Shown: piece after piece, positions 20,548 to 29,449 of the stretch
Position numbering within the stretch: position 1 is the stretch's first letter
How the letters are laid out: each line of letters starts with the position of its first letter
The notes under the pieces: model-generated
What the model was told of the DNA's origin: nothing
Database searches by the model: none
Seen by the model: the letters and a program-made list of their open reading frames with translations, nothing else
Assembly: GCA_947499005.1 (NCBI GenBank)
Contig: CANMML010000007.1
Location: 62,001 to 126,000 of the forward strand
Origin: an uncultured Aquimarina sp.
GTDB taxonomy: Bacteria; Bacteroidota; Bacteroidia; Flavobacteriales; Flavobacteriaceae
DNA: 64,000 nucleotides
Direction: 5' to 3'
Position numbers and translations under genes: made by a program

Positions 20548-20569
20548 TTAAATTTTAAATACAAAATAG

Positions 20570-20605
20570 GGCTGGTATAGTTTCAAAGCTATACTAGCCT
20601 TTTTC
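20570..20605 (+). terminator. Terminator of the capsule locus
   Basis: An 11-bp stem (20570-20580 with 20589-20599, one G-T pair) is followed by a T-rich run. It lies just after wzc and ends the long capsule operon. Confidence 0.9.
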
Positions 20606-20727
20606 TTTTTTCATATTTTAAGAATAAAGAAATCTAATAGTATCATTAATTCTAAATAATTTCAGATTTTTGCAATTCAATTAGAATGTTTTAATACATA
20701 TAGCTATTCAACAAGCATAAATATATT

Positions 20728-21819
20728 ATGAGTACAAAAATAAAAAAGGTTGAATGTAACCTGTTTAAAGTGCCATTGGCAGAAGTATTAAGTGACGCTA
20801 AACATGGTGATCACACACATTTTGAATTAATAACTACTACCATTACTCTAGAGGATGGAAGTGAAGGTACAGGATATACCTACACAGGTGGTAAAGGTGG
20901 GTGGTCTATCAAAGCTATGGTAGATCATGATTTTGCTCCAGCTCTTGTAGGTCAAGATGGTACTGATATAGATGGGCTTTATGATTTTATGGAATGGCAC
21001 ATCCACTATGTGGGACGTGGAGGTATTGCTTCTTTTGCTATTTCATCTATAGATATTGCTTTATGGGATATTAAATGTAAAAAAGCTGGTCAACCTCTTT
21101 GGAAATTAGCTGGAGGAGAGAATAATACTTGTAAGGCTTACTGCGGAGGGATCGATTTGCATTTCCCTATTCCTAAATTACTAGATAATATGAAAGGTTA
21201 TCTAGAAAAAGGATTTAATGCAGTCAAAATCAAGATTGGTAGAGAGAATTTAGAAGAAGACTTAGAGAGAATAAAAGCAGTTCGAGAATATATTGGTCCA
21301 GATGTTACTTTTATGGTCGATGCAAATTACTCTATGGATATAGAAAAAGCAATTAAGGCTATAGAAGGTTTCAAGGATCAGAATATTACATGGTTTGAAG
21401 AGCCAATTATTCCAGATGATTATAAAGGTTTCGGTGAAATTGTAGATAGAACAGGTTTTCCTTTAGCAATGGGGGAGAATCTACATACTATTCATGAATT
21501 TGAATATGCATTTGATCAGGCTAAATTATCTTTCGTACAACCAGATGCTTCAAACTGTGGAGGAGTTACAGGTTGGTTGAAAGCAGCACGTTTAGCAAAT
21601 GAGCATGGTATTCCAGCATGTTCTCATGGAATGCAAGAATTACATGTAAGTTTAGTATCTGCTCAACCAAACTCAGGGTGGTTAGAAGTACATAGTTTCC
21701 CTATTGATGAATATACCAAGAGACCATTAGTTGTAGAAAATCACAGAGCAGTTGCTCCAGATACTCCGGGAACAGGAGTCGAGTTCGATTGGGAAAAATT
21801 AGCTCCATATAAACAATAA
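20728..21819 (+). CDS. Mandelate racemase-type enolase-superfamily enzyme (sugar acid)
   Basis: This 363-residue protein has the full mandelate-racemase-subgroup active site. It includes the KIK base motif (K167/K169), metal ligands D198, E224 and E250, and a D273-H300 dyad (QPDASNCGG and CSHGMQELH). Such enzymes dehydrate or cycloisomerise sugar acids. Motifs such as LSDAKHGDH and HYVGRGGI, and its placement near a mutarotase and a sugar transporter, make 3,6-anhydro-L-galactonate cycloisomerase of agar breakdown a candidate. A galactarate- or fuconate-type activity remains possible. It has its own terminator. Confidence 0.75.
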   Translation: MSTKIKKVECNLFKVPLAEVLSDAKHGDHTHFELITTTITLEDGSEGTGYTYTGGKGGWSIKAMVDHDFAPALVGQDGTDIDGLYDFMEWHIHYVGRGGIASFAISSIDIALWDIKCKKAGQPLWKLAGGENNTCKAYCGGIDLHFPIPKLLDNMKGYLEKGFNAVKIKIGRENLEEDLERIKAVREYIGPDVTFMVDANYSMDIEKAIKAIEGFKDQNITWFEEPIIPDDYKGFGEIVDRTGFPLAMGENLHTIHEFEYAFDQAKLSFVQPDASNCGGVTGWLKAARLANEHGIPACSHGMQELHVSLVSAQPNSGWLEVHSFPIDEYTKRPLVVENHRAVAPDTPGTGVEFDWEKLAPYKQ

Positions 21820-21842
21820 GGATTCGTTATAATTAGTTATAA

Positions 21843-21918
21843 AGTGTCAGGCTAGATTATTCTAAGCCTGACTTTTTTTTTATATATTGGGTAAGAATAG
21901 CAAAAGCTATTCTTTTTT
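21843..21918 (+). terminator. Tandem terminators
   Basis: Two hairpins lie in a row. GTCAGGCT (21846-21853) pairs with AGCCTGAC (21865-21872) before eight or nine Ts. AAGAATAGC (21893-21901) pairs with GCTATTCTT (21906-21914) before a second T run. They separate the enolase-family gene from galM. Confidence 0.85.
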
Positions 21919-21943
21919 ATGTTTAACTAATACAAAATGATTC

Positions 21944-22978
21944 ATGAAACCAACAATTTCTAAGTTTGGTGAGTTAGAAGGTGCTAAAGTTGAGTTGTTT
22001 ACTTTGTCAAACGCCAATGGTGTTACGGTGAAAATAACAAATTACGGAGCAACTATAACTTCAATTACATGTCCTGATAAAAATGGAACTATTTCCGAAA
22101 TCGTTTGCGGGTTTAATGCCCTAGATGGTTATTTTGGAGAAGCGTATAAAGAAAATTCACCTTATTTTGGAGGAACAGTTGGTCGTTACTGTTCTCAAAT
22201 TAAAGATGCCAAGTTTACATTAGATGGAGATATCTTTAATTTAGCAGAAAATTGTGGACCCAATAATTTGCATGGTGGAGTAGTTGGCTTTGACAAGCGA
22301 ATTTGGAATGCCGAAGGTATTGAAAATGGAGTGCAATTTACGTTGTACAGTAAGAGTATGGAGGAAGGTTTTCCAGGAAATGTGGAAGTTACGGTTACTT
22401 ACACGTTAAATGACAACAATGAATTAGGTATTCAATATAATGCGATACCAGATGAAGATACTCCTTTAGCATTAACAAATCATACGTATTTTAATCTTAA
22501 TGGGTTTAATTCTACTGTAGAATGTCATACCGCAAGAGTTAATGCATCCCAAAAACAAGTTTGGGATGATACTGGCGCTGCGACAGGCGAAATAGTTAGT
22601 GTAGAAGGAAAAGCAGACGATTTAAGGAAAGCTAAAAAAATAGGAGATGTTCACGAAGCAATGGGAGATGGATTCGAACATTTTTATGTGTTTGATGATC
22701 AATCATTCCAACTTCAAGAAGTGGCAGAAGTAGCATGCCCTGTTAGTGGAAGGTCTTTAACAGTTTCTTCAACAGAACCAGGGACATTATTATACACAGG
22801 TAAATACACTTCTGATGATTTAAAAAGAGAAGATGGTTTGCAGTACGGGAAGTATAGAGGTTTCTGTATAGAAACGCATAGATACCCTAATGGTCCCAAC
22901 ATTGCTAATTCTCCAAAATCAATTACTAAAGGAGGAGAAATCTTTGAAAGTAAGACTATTTTTAAATTGAATTGGTAA
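21944..22978 (+). CDS. galM: Aldose 1-epimerase (mutarotase)
   Basis: This 344-residue cytoplasmic enzyme interconverts alpha and beta anomers of aldohexoses. GalM features are NYGATITSI near residue 28, GGTVGRYCSQI, NLHGG, LTNHTYFNL (catalytic His) and a C-terminal ETHRYPNGPN. The length matches the family. It lies 87 bases before the RhaT-like transporter with no terminator between, so the two probably form one unit for sugar uptake. No signal peptide is seen. Confidence 0.92.
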   Translation: MKPTISKFGELEGAKVELFTLSNANGVTVKITNYGATITSITCPDKNGTISEIVCGFNALDGYFGEAYKENSPYFGGTVGRYCSQIKDAKFTLDGDIFNLAENCGPNNLHGGVVGFDKRIWNAEGIENGVQFTLYSKSMEEGFPGNVEVTVTYTLNDNNELGIQYNAIPDEDTPLALTNHTYFNLNGFNSTVECHTARVNASQKQVWDDTGAATGEIVSVEGKADDLRKAKKIGDVHEAMGDGFEHFYVFDDQSFQLQEVAEVACPVSGRSLTVSSTEPGTLLYTGKYTSDDLKREDGLQYGKYRGFCIETHRYPNGPNIANSPKSITKGGEIFESKTIFKLNW

Positions 22979-23065
22979 GAGTAATTCTAACCAGAATAAA
23001 TGGTCGTAGTAATTTGACCTTAAACATTTCTATAAAAACATAACAAGAACTTTAATAACTAAAAA

Positions 23066-24085
23066 ATGATAACAGGAGTTTTATTTGCCATATTGGCCGG
23101 TTTGATGCTTGGTTTGTATGCATTGCCAGAAAAATTTACTAAAGACTATGAATTTGAGAATACCTGGAGTATGTTCTTTTTCATAAATACCTTTATTGTA
23201 CCAAACATAGCTGCTTTTTTATTAATTGATGGTTTCGCGGATGTATTAGGAGCTATTCCTAGTAATGTGTTAATTGCTATGGTTATTTCAAGTGTTGCTT
23301 GGGGTATTGGAGCAATGATGTGGGGTAAGGCCATTAATTATATTGGACTATCTCTTGGTTTCTCGATTTTTATAGGTACAATTATTTTAGTAGGTTCATT
23401 AATTCCTTTCTTTGTAAATGGTTTACCTGCAAACAGTGTTTTTATTACCATTTTAGCTGGTTTGGCTGTTGTATTAGTCGGAGTAATGGCTAACGGAAAG
23501 GCAGGGATTATTCGTCAAAAAGATGAAGAAAATAATGCTGAGGAAGGTGATAAAAAAGGGGGCTCTGTAGTTACAGGTATTCTTATTGCGATTGTTGGAG
23601 GTCTTTTAGCAACAGGATTTAGCTTTGCTAACTCATATGGGGCAGAGATTATTGATAAAGCTTCTCAAGCACAAGGAAATGCATCATGGAAAAGTGCGAT
23701 AGCGGTAATGTATGTTATTTATATGGCAGGAGGAGTAGCTATTGCTTTATATTTTGCACAACAATTAACAGCTAAAAAATTGTGGGGTAAGTTTAAGACA
23801 CCTCATTTAGGAAAGAATTTAGCGTTAACTACTATTATGGGGGTTTTTAACTTCGCAGCTTCTGTAACTTTTGCATATGCAGCATTTAAGTTAGGTAAAG
23901 AACTAGGAGGAAGTGTTGGTTATGCAATTTTTAACACAGCATGTGTCGTTACGGCAATAGTAAGTGGATTGATTACTAAAGAGTGGGTAAAGGCATCATC
24001 AAAAGCTAAAAATTCATTATACTTGGGATTAACATGTATGGTAGTAGGTATTATTATCATTGCTTATTCTAATACATTATCTTGA
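23066..24085 (+). CDS. RhaT-like sugar:H+ symporter (DMT superfamily)
   Basis: This 339-residue inner-membrane protein has ten likely helices. The WGIGAMMWGKAINYIGLSLG stretch (about residues 80-99) and the following FIGTIILVGSLIPF match the L-rhamnose-proton symporter family within the drug/metabolite superfamily. A charged cytoplasmic loop (residues 150-168) splits the two halves. Being next to galM and the sugar-acid enzyme, it likely imports a deoxy- or anhydrosugar. The substrate is not determined by sequence, and no rhamnose isomerase or kinase is nearby. Confidence 0.75.
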   Translation: MITGVLFAILAGLMLGLYALPEKFTKDYEFENTWSMFFFINTFIVPNIAAFLLIDGFADVLGAIPSNVLIAMVISSVAWGIGAMMWGKAINYIGLSLGFSIFIGTIILVGSLIPFFVNGLPANSVFITILAGLAVVLVGVMANGKAGIIRQKDEENNAEEGDKKGGSVVTGILIAIVGGLLATGFSFANSYGAEIIDKASQAQGNASWKSAIAVMYVIYMAGGVAIALYFAQQLTAKKLWGKFKTPHLGKNLALTTIMGVFNFAASVTFAYAAFKLGKELGGSVGYAIFNTACVVTAIVSGLITKEWVKASSKAKNSLYLGLTCMVVGIIIIAYSNTLS

Positions 24086-24110
24086 TTATAATTGATATAA
24101 GTGTTTTAAT

Positions 24111-24145
24111 AAAAAGAGATTACATGCTAATGTAATCTCTTTTTA
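24111..24145 (+). terminator. Terminator after the RhaT-like gene
   Basis: A 12-bp stem, AAAGAGATTACA with TGTAATCTCTTT around a five-base loop, ends in Ts. Confidence 0.9.
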
Positions 24146-24183
24146 TTTACATTAATTTAACATTAACTATAGATCAACTGTTA

Positions 24184-24191
24184 TATATTCG
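24184..24191 (+). promoter_or_regulatory. -7 element of the first small OMP gene
   Basis: TATATTCG at 24184-24191 is the TAnnTTCG variant of the Bacteroidota -7 box, 19 bases before the start codon. No clear TTG -33 partner is seen. The same octamer lies at nearly the same distance before the second OMP gene. Confidence 0.45.
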
Positions 24192-24210
24192 TGAAACTAA
24201 ATTATTTATC

Positions 24211-24792
24211 ATGAAAAAATTATTATTAAGTGTAGCTGCATTATTGGCTATATCAACTGCTTTTGCTCAAGAAGACGAAATCCGTTTTGGAGCTAAGGCA
24301 GGTCTAAATTTATCAAATCTTGCAGGTGATTTTGACAGTGAAAATGATACCAAAGTTGGTTTTCATGTCGGTGGTGTTGTTGAAATTCCTATAACAGATG
24401 TATTTGCTGTACAACCAGAATTGTTATTTTCAACTCAAGGTACTAAAGGAGAATTTGAAGGGTTTGAAGCTTCTGAGGAGTTTGAGGTTAACCTTAGCTA
24501 TATAAATATCCCTGTAATGGCAAAATATTATGTTTCTGAAGGGTTAAGTTTACAAGCAGGGCCTCAATTAGGTATATTAATAATTGATGAAGACAAAGAA
24601 GGAGAGAGTCTTGAAGATGTTTCTACAATTGATTTTGGACTTAATTTTGGAGCAGGTTATCAATTAGAATCTGGTTTGTTTTTTGATGCTCGTTATAATC
24701 TAGGTTTATCTAATGTTAATGATGGGGATAATTCAGATGATTTTGATCAAAAAAATAGAGTAATCCAAATATCAGTAGGGTATAAATTTTAA
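24211..24792 (+). CDS. Small outer-membrane beta-barrel (porin family) protein
   Basis: This 193-residue secreted protein has a signal peptide MKKLLLSVAALLAISTAFAQ (cleavage after AFA-Q). Alternating amphipathic strands follow, and it ends in aromatic-terminated VGYKF, the usual OMP insertion signal. It belongs to the PorT-like/outer-membrane-protein beta-barrel families common in Bacteroidota. No specific ligand can be inferred. It is a single-gene unit with its own promoter and terminator. Confidence 0.8.
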   Translation: MKKLLLSVAALLAISTAFAQEDEIRFGAKAGLNLSNLAGDFDSENDTKVGFHVGGVVEIPITDVFAVQPELLFSTQGTKGEFEGFEASEEFEVNLSYINIPVMAKYYVSEGLSLQAGPQLGILIIDEDKEGESLEDVSTIDFGLNFGAGYQLESGLFFDARYNLGLSNVNDGDNSDDFDQKNRVIQISVGYKF

Positions 24793-24817
24793 AAATTTAA
24801 TACATTATCGAATTCAA

Positions 24818-24850
24818 AGTCAAGCTAATTTAGCTTGGCTTTTTATTTTT
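24818..24850 (+). terminator. Terminator after the first small OMP gene
   Basis: AAGCTAA pairs with TTAGCTT, with flanking AGTC/GGCT pairing, before a T-rich run. Confidence 0.85.
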
Positions 24851-24862
24851 AATAATTTCATT

Positions 24863-24891
24863 TTGATTATAAGTATAGAGTGGTATATTCG
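24863..24891 (+). promoter_or_regulatory. Promoter of the second small OMP gene
   Basis: TTG at 24863-24865, an 18-base spacer and TATATTCG at 24884-24891 give a good Bacteroidota promoter, 23 bases before the start codon. Confidence 0.6.
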
Positions 24892-24914
24892 CGACTTTTA
24901 AAAATGAATTTATT

Positions 24915-25556
24915 ATGAAAAAATTATTACTAAGTACAATCACTTTATTTGTAACAACAATCGCTTTATCACAAACAGAACAAGGGAAAATTTCTGTAGG
25001 AGCATCAAGTGATTTGTCTTTTTCTTTCCTAAATGGAAAACAAGAGTTTAGAGGTCAAGAGAACGATTTGGATGAAAGAACTTCTTTTGCAATTGCTCCA
25101 ACTGCTGGTTATTTTGTGATTGACAATTTACAAGTTGGTTTAGTACTTGCATTATCTACAGAAAAAGTGGAAGGAGAAAGACAAAATTTTAATAATTTTG
25201 GGCCCCAAACAAATTCTTTTGAATCAAAATTATCAACCTTTGCAGTTGGCCCATTTGTAAGGTATTATTTTTTAGAGAATAGCATCAAGCCATTCGTTCA
25301 AGCAAGCGTAGCTTATGTGTCTACAAAAAATGAAAGTGATGATGAGTTTAGTTCATTTGAGAGTAAGTCAAATGGTATAGGATTTGGTTTTGATGCAGGT
25401 GTTGCTTTCTTTTTAAATAACTTTATTTCTTTAGATTTAGGAGTAGGTTATAGTAGATCTATTATAACACCTAACAATGGTGATGAGGGAGAAGATGATT
25501 TTAAAACTAAATTGAATGCAATAAGAGCGAATGTCGGCTTCAACCTTTTCTTTTAA
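24915..25556 (+). CDS. Outer-membrane beta-barrel protein
   Basis: This 213-residue protein has a signal peptide (MKKLLLSTITLFVTTIALSQ). Repeated beta strands follow (AIAPTAGYFVIDNLQVGL, FAVGPFVRYYFLENSIKPF) and it ends in VGFNLFF, an OMP C-terminal signal. It resembles the OMP_b-brl family. The N-terminus and promoter resemble those of the preceding OMP gene, but the barrel sequences are too different for a recent duplication. Function is unknown beyond an outer-membrane role. Confidence 0.8.
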   Translation: MKKLLLSTITLFVTTIALSQTEQGKISVGASSDLSFSFLNGKQEFRGQENDLDERTSFAIAPTAGYFVIDNLQVGLVLALSTEKVEGERQNFNNFGPQTNSFESKLSTFAVGPFVRYYFLENSIKPFVQASVAYVSTKNESDDEFSSFESKSNGIGFGFDAGVAFFLNNFISLDLGVGYSRSIITPNNGDEGEDDFKTKLNAIRANVGFNLFF

Positions 25557-25590
25557 GACAATTAAATACACTAAGATTTAATTATCTTGC

Positions 25591-25617
25591 AGCCGTACTG
25601 AAAAGTGCGGCTTTTTT
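25591..25617 (+). terminator. Terminator after the second small OMP gene
   Basis: AGCCGTAC pairs with GTGCGGCT (one G-T pair) around a six-base loop, followed by Ts. Confidence 0.85.
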
Positions 25618-25635
25618 AATTGATATATTTTAAAA

Positions 25636-26355
25636 ATGAAACTAAGTATACACGAAAACAAACAAGCAGTAGCAAAAGCTTTTTCTGAATATTTAAAACA
25701 ACGCATTGAAGACGCAGAGGATAAATTGCATGTAGCATTGTCAGGAGGGAGTACTCCTAAGGCTATATTTGATTTTATGGCTGAGAATTATGGAACTTCT
25801 ATCCAATGGGACAAGTTGCATTTGTATTGGGGAGACGAGCGTTGTGTCCCGCCAACTGATGCAGAGAGTAATTACAAGATGACGGTAGATCATTTACTTT
25901 CAAAAATTGATTTTCCAGAAGAAAATATCCATAGGATTTTAGGGGAGAATGATCCAGAGGAAGAAGCTAAACGATACGGAGAAGTATTGAATGAATGGTT
26001 GCCAACAGATGAAGATGGCCCTATTTTCGACATCGTAATTTTAGGAATGGGAGATGATGGTCATACGGCTTCTGTTTTTCCTTATAATATAGAATTATGG
26101 GATAAGCCAGAGAATTGTGTTACAGCCAAGCACCCAGATTCTGGTCAAGTGCGTGTTTCTTTAACCGGAAAAGTAATTAATAATGCTGAAGAAGTAGCTT
26201 TTTTAGTAACAGGTGAAGGAAAGGCAGAAAAAGTAGAGATTATCATAAATGAATTAGATGGTTTTGAAAAATATCCTGCAGCTCTAGTAGCTCCTCATAC
26301 AGAGAAGTTAACTTGGTTTATGGATAAAGCAGCAGCAAGTAAATTAGAAGCATAA
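25636..26355 (+). CDS. pgl: 6-phosphogluconolactonase
   Basis: This 239-residue enzyme hydrolyses 6-phosphogluconolactone in the oxidative pentose-phosphate pathway. Motifs are LSGGSTPKAIFD (about residue 35), WGDERCVPPTDAESNYKM and GMGDDGHTASVFP, the SugarP isomerase/NagB-like 6PGL set. The length is typical. The usual partners zwf and gnd are not in the window. A terminator separates it from ridA. Confidence 0.93.
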   Translation: MKLSIHENKQAVAKAFSEYLKQRIEDAEDKLHVALSGGSTPKAIFDFMAENYGTSIQWDKLHLYWGDERCVPPTDAESNYKMTVDHLLSKIDFPEENIHRILGENDPEEEAKRYGEVLNEWLPTDEDGPIFDIVILGMGDDGHTASVFPYNIELWDKPENCVTAKHPDSGQVRVSLTGKVINNAEEVAFLVTGEGKAEKVEIIINELDGFEKYPAALVAPHTEKLTWFMDKAAASKLEA

Positions 26356-26382
26356 ACGAAGAGCAAACAAATTTTGTATTTT

Positions 26383-26418
26383 AGAGCTTTTAGATTTAAT
26401 AGTCTAGAAGCTCTTTTT
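26383..26418 (+). terminator. Terminator between pgl and ridA
   Basis: AGAGCTT (26383-26389) pairs with AAGCTCT (26408-26414), with an inner AGA/TCT pairing, followed by Ts. Confidence 0.8.
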
Positions 26419-26428
26419 AGATAAAGTT

Positions 26429-26809
26429 ATGAAGAAGATCATCAATACTGATAAAGCGCCATCGCCAATTGGCCCATACAATCAATCTGTTTTGGTAGGG
26501 GATATGCTATTCATTTCAGGACAAATTGCTATCAACCCAAATTCTAATGAATTAGTGTTAGATTCTATTGAAGAAGAAACAAAACAAGTTTTAGATAACC
26601 TGAAAGCAATATTAGAAGCAGCAGAGTTGAGTCTAGAGCATGTAGTTAAAACATCTATTTTCATTTCTGATATGAAATTATTTGGTGAAATAAATAAGAT
26701 CTACAGTCAGTATTTTAATTCAGAAACGGCACCAGCTCGAGAAACTGTTGCTGTTAAAGAATTACCCAAAAGTGTGAATATAGAAATTTCAGCTATAGCT
26801 GTAAGGTAA
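26429..26809 (+). CDS. ridA: RidA-family reactive intermediate deaminase
   Basis: This 126-residue YjgF/YER057c/UK114 protein hydrolyses 2-aminoacrylate and similar enamines from PLP enzymes, protecting them from damage. The family signature is clear: KAPSPIGPYNQSV near the N-terminus, LFISGQI, and a C-terminal PARETVAVKELPKSVNIEI containing the substrate-binding arginine. It forms trimers in known members. The start overlaps no other gene. Confidence 0.92.
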   Translation: MKKIINTDKAPSPIGPYNQSVLVGDMLFISGQIAINPNSNELVLDSIEEETKQVLDNLKAILEAAELSLEHVVKTSIFISDMKLFGEINKIYSQYFNSETAPARETVAVKELPKSVNIEISAIAVR

Positions 26810-26848
26810 CCTCTTTTTTTCGACCTACATATAATATAACTTTTACTT

Positions 26849-27379
26849 ATGTTTAAATTTCTATTAATTTCTATTTTTTCAGCCCTATCTCTTACTTCGA
26901 TTTTAGGCCAGAATATGAATAACAACAAACTAGAAAAGCTACTTACTAAGAAAGTAGATAGTATAAATGGTTATACAGGTTATTGGGAAATTATACATGA
27001 AGACAGACAATTACTGTGCATTACCGATGAAAAGCATAATCGAATGCGTATTATTAGTCCAATAATTAAAACAGAAGTACTTAGTAAAGAGCTATTATTA
27101 GATGCATTAACAGCTAATTTTCATGCAGCTTTAGATGTAAGATATGCAGAGTCTAATGGAGTAATTTGGTCTGCTTTTATTCATCCGTTGAAGGAGTTAA
27201 GTGATGTCGAAGTTGATAGTGCAGTAGATCAAGTGGTTAATGCTGCAAAAAACTTCGGAACTACTTTTTCTAGTACAGAAATGATTTTCGGTGGTAGTAA
27301 TCAAGAAAATATAAATGAAGAAATCCAGGAGGAAGAAACTCCGAAAGAAGAGTTACCTGTTTTGGATAAAAAACTTTAG
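26849..27379 (+). CDS. Secreted protein of unknown function (possible YbjN-like fold)
   Basis: This 176-residue protein has a signal peptide (MFKFLLISIFSALSLTSILGQ). A compact domain follows (EKLLTKKVDSINGYTGYWEIIHEDRQLLCITDE, given here only in outline), and the tail from residue 150 is acidic and rich in Glu and Pro. The domain pattern resembles YbjN/type III-secretion-chaperone-like folds, but I cannot confirm this. It ends 20 bases from the convergent rsmD gene with no evident terminator. Function is unknown. Confidence 0.6.
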   Translation: MFKFLLISIFSALSLTSILGQNMNNNKLEKLLTKKVDSINGYTGYWEIIHEDRQLLCITDEKHNRMRIISPIIKTEVLSKELLLDALTANFHAALDVRYAESNGVIWSAFIHPLKELSDVEVDSAVDQVVNAAKNFGTTFSSTEMIFGGSNQENINEEIQEEETPKEELPVLDKKL

Positions 27380-27398
27380 CATTAATATTAACTCATTT

Positions 27399-27944
27399 TT
27401 AAACAGCCTCACTTTCAAAAAAGCTAAATACAGAACCTCCGTATTTTTTGGCGTAACTAAATTTAGGGTGATCTTCTAAAGAAGTATGCTTAGAATGTTC
27501 GATAATTAAAACCCCTTCTTCTTCTAATAATTGGTTAGAAAAAACCAAATCAACAATTTTAGAAAATTCCTCTTTTTTAAAACCATAGGGAGGATCAGCA
27601 AAAATAATATCGTGAGCTTGTTTTACTTTCGCCAGATATAAGTAAGCATCACTCTTTATAGTTTCAATTGGGAAATCTAATTCTTTAGCAGTTTTTTCAA
27701 TAAATTTTACGCAGCCGTAGTTGCCATCTACACTTATGATATTTTCAGTGCCTCTAGAAGCAAATTCATAACTAATATTTCCAGTTCCACTAAAAAGTTC
27801 CAATACAGAGACTTGACTAAAGTAGTAATGATTATTTAAAATATTAAATAACCCTTCTTTAGCGATATCTGTTGTAGGTCTTACAGGTAACTTTTTTGGA
27901 GCTGTAATCCTTTTCCCTTTAGATGTTCCTGAAATTATTCTCAT
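27399..27944 (-). CDS. rsmD: RsmD-family 16S rRNA guanine-N2 methyltransferase
   Basis: This 181-residue SAM-dependent methyltransferase has N-terminal MRIISGTSKGKRI, LELFSGTGNISYEFASRG (SAM-binding motif I, about residue 49) and FADPPYGF (the catalytic DPPY of N2/N6 methyltransferases). It should methylate G966 of 16S rRNA. The start overlaps the end of the DUF3822 gene by four bases, so the minus-strand trio is one operon. Confidence 0.9.
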   Translation of the reverse strand: MRIISGTSKGKRITAPKKLPVRPTTDIAKEGLFNILNNHYYFSQVSVLELFSGTGNISYEFASRGTENIISVDGNYGCVKFIEKTAKELDFPIETIKSDAYLYLAKVKQAHDIIFADPPYGFKKEEFSKIVDLVFSNQLLEEEGVLIIEHSKHTSLEDHPKFSYAKKYGGSVFSFFESEAV

Positions 27945-28714
27945 ACCTGTAAATTACGAAGATGAACAAAGTTTTTTAATGAGTTTGAAAGTACTTTAAT
28001 ATCATAAATAAACGGCTCAATAGTTTTGAGGGTTTCTTCATTGATATTATTTAGCAAATGTAGAGTTTCTTTAGCAGGATCTAAATTCAATTGCTCTAAA
28101 GAAAAAATTAAATAATACAAGAAATCTCCATTGCTTTGATATGGAAAAGTATTACAAAACTGTAATTCTTGTCCGTTTAAGACATATAAGTAGAAGAAAT
28201 CTTGATAGGTATAAATGAATATTCTTGGTCCAATATTCTGTTTATATTCCTTTAGAATATGCTTCAATAAAATACTGCTTAAATGATTATAAGAAGTAAT
28301 ATTATATAACTGTTCTAATTGAGTTTTAATGAGCGTAGGAATAGTATAAATGACTGTAGTATCATGTACTTCTTGATATAATATACTATCAGATACTAAA
28401 GGTTTTACATTATATTCAAGATAATTACTAATTTGATCTTTATCAAAAATAGTGTTAGGTACTAAATTGAAAATATAATCGGTATAGGTAACAAAGACTT
28501 TAGAAAAATTTTGCTGAAGGATCTCATTTTTTAAAATAAAATCAGATAAAGCTTCAGAAACTTCCTTTTCACTAGCACGAGAATTAAGATTGAGCTGTAA
28601 AGCATCGCTATTTAGTTGTTGAGAAGAAACAAAAAAAGAAAATCCATTCAAACCTAATTGAATGGATAAACTTGATGTTGTTTTATTTAAATCTTTGAAA
28701 CTATTAGTTATCAT
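27941..28714 (-). CDS. DUF3822 family protein, actin-like fold family
   Basis: This is a 257-residue protein when started at the ATG at 28714 (MITNSFKDLNKTTSSLSIQL). The longer frame to 28750 would run deeper into the upstream gene. DUF3822 is a Bacteroidota-specific family. My recollection is that a structure of a Bacteroides member showed an actin-like ATPase fold, similar in kind to PilM, which would need checking. The beginning SLSIQLGLNGFSFFV resembles the first strands of such folds, but no clear ATP phosphate-binding motif is visible. It lies between a pseudopilin-like membrane protein and rsmD. Confidence 0.8.
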   Translation of the reverse strand: MITNSFKDLNKTTSSLSIQLGLNGFSFFVSSQQLNSDALQLNLNSRASEKEVSEALSDFILKNEILQQNFSKVFVTYTDYIFNLVPNTIFDKDQISNYLEYNVKPLVSDSILYQEVHDTTVIYTIPTLIKTQLEQLYNITSYNHLSSILLKHILKEYKQNIGPRIFIYTYQDFFYLYVLNGQELQFCNTFPYQSNGDFLYYLIFSLEQLNLDPAKETLHLLNNINEETLKTIEPFIYDIKVLSNSLKNFVHLRNLQV

Positions 28715-29339
28715 AAGATACAGGCCAGTTACCATTAGTATTGATCTCATCTAAAGATCCAACTGAAATTTCACTTCCATTGATTTCTCCAAGAGATTCT
28801 ACTTTCTCCTCTTGTTCTACATAGTTAGCATCTTGATCGAAAAGAATATCTTTTTTAGCAATTTTTGCTTCAAAAACAGGGTAAAGAATTTCATTTCTTT
28901 CAATTACACTAGTTTTCATGTCAATTTTGATGTCTTTCTCATCAACTTTGATTGCATCTAGTTTTCTGTAATCGATATTTTTAAATAAAGAATCTTTAAC
29001 AGATTCATAACCTAAAATATCAACAACTACAGTATCGACAGACTTGTCAATTCGTAATTCTTTATCAAATCGCGTGAAACTAGAGTCACGTTGTTGAGTA
29101 AGGGTAAATTTAGCAGTATCGATAAATTTAGCTAAGTTCTCATAAGAATTAGCAAACTTTCCAGTTACTGTTTTGTGTGCAATTTGTGCAGTTCTGATTT
29201 CTTTAAGCTTTGTAATAGCCTGTGTAAAGCGCTCTTTTTTAGTTTTTTGAAATTCTACAGAGCTATACACAGAGTTATATACTTTATATCCTAATAAAGC
29301 AATAACTACCCATAATAAAAGCTGAATTACATACCTCAT
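28704..29339 (-). CDS. Membrane-anchored pseudopilin-like protein of unknown function
   Basis: This 211-residue protein has one N-terminal membrane helix (residues 4-23). It continues into a helical region that reads like a type II secretion pseudopilin (KERFTQAITKLKEIRTAQIA, then GKFANSYENLAKFI). There is no prepilin peptidase site before the helix. The rest is polar and probably periplasmic, ending in an acidic tail. It is the first gene of the operon with DUF3822 and rsmD, with an 11-base overlap to DUF3822. A -7-like TAGATTTG on the minus strand (29371-29378) may be its promoter. Confidence 0.65.
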   Translation of the reverse strand: MRYVIQLLLWVVIALLGYKVYNSVYSSVEFQKTKKERFTQAITKLKEIRTAQIAHKTVTGKFANSYENLAKFIDTAKFTLTQQRDSSFTRFDKELRIDKSVDTVVVDILGYESVKDSLFKNIDYRKLDAIKVDEKDIKIDMKTSVIERNEILYPVFEAKIAKKDILFDQDANYVEQEEKVESLGEINGSEISVGSLDEINTNGNWPVSYDN

Positions 29340-29449
29340 TCTAGTCAGTGTTAATTTTTTTAGACGAAAACAAATCTACAATTTTTTTTTAATCGTAAAA
29401 GAGCTCAGGTATTTTTTATAAGCTGTAATATTGCTTAAAATTATTTCTC

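Noticed and set aside
24211-25556. Recent tandem duplication of the two small OMP genes
   Set aside because: Signal peptides and promoters are similar, but the barrel sequences and lengths differ too much for a recent copy.
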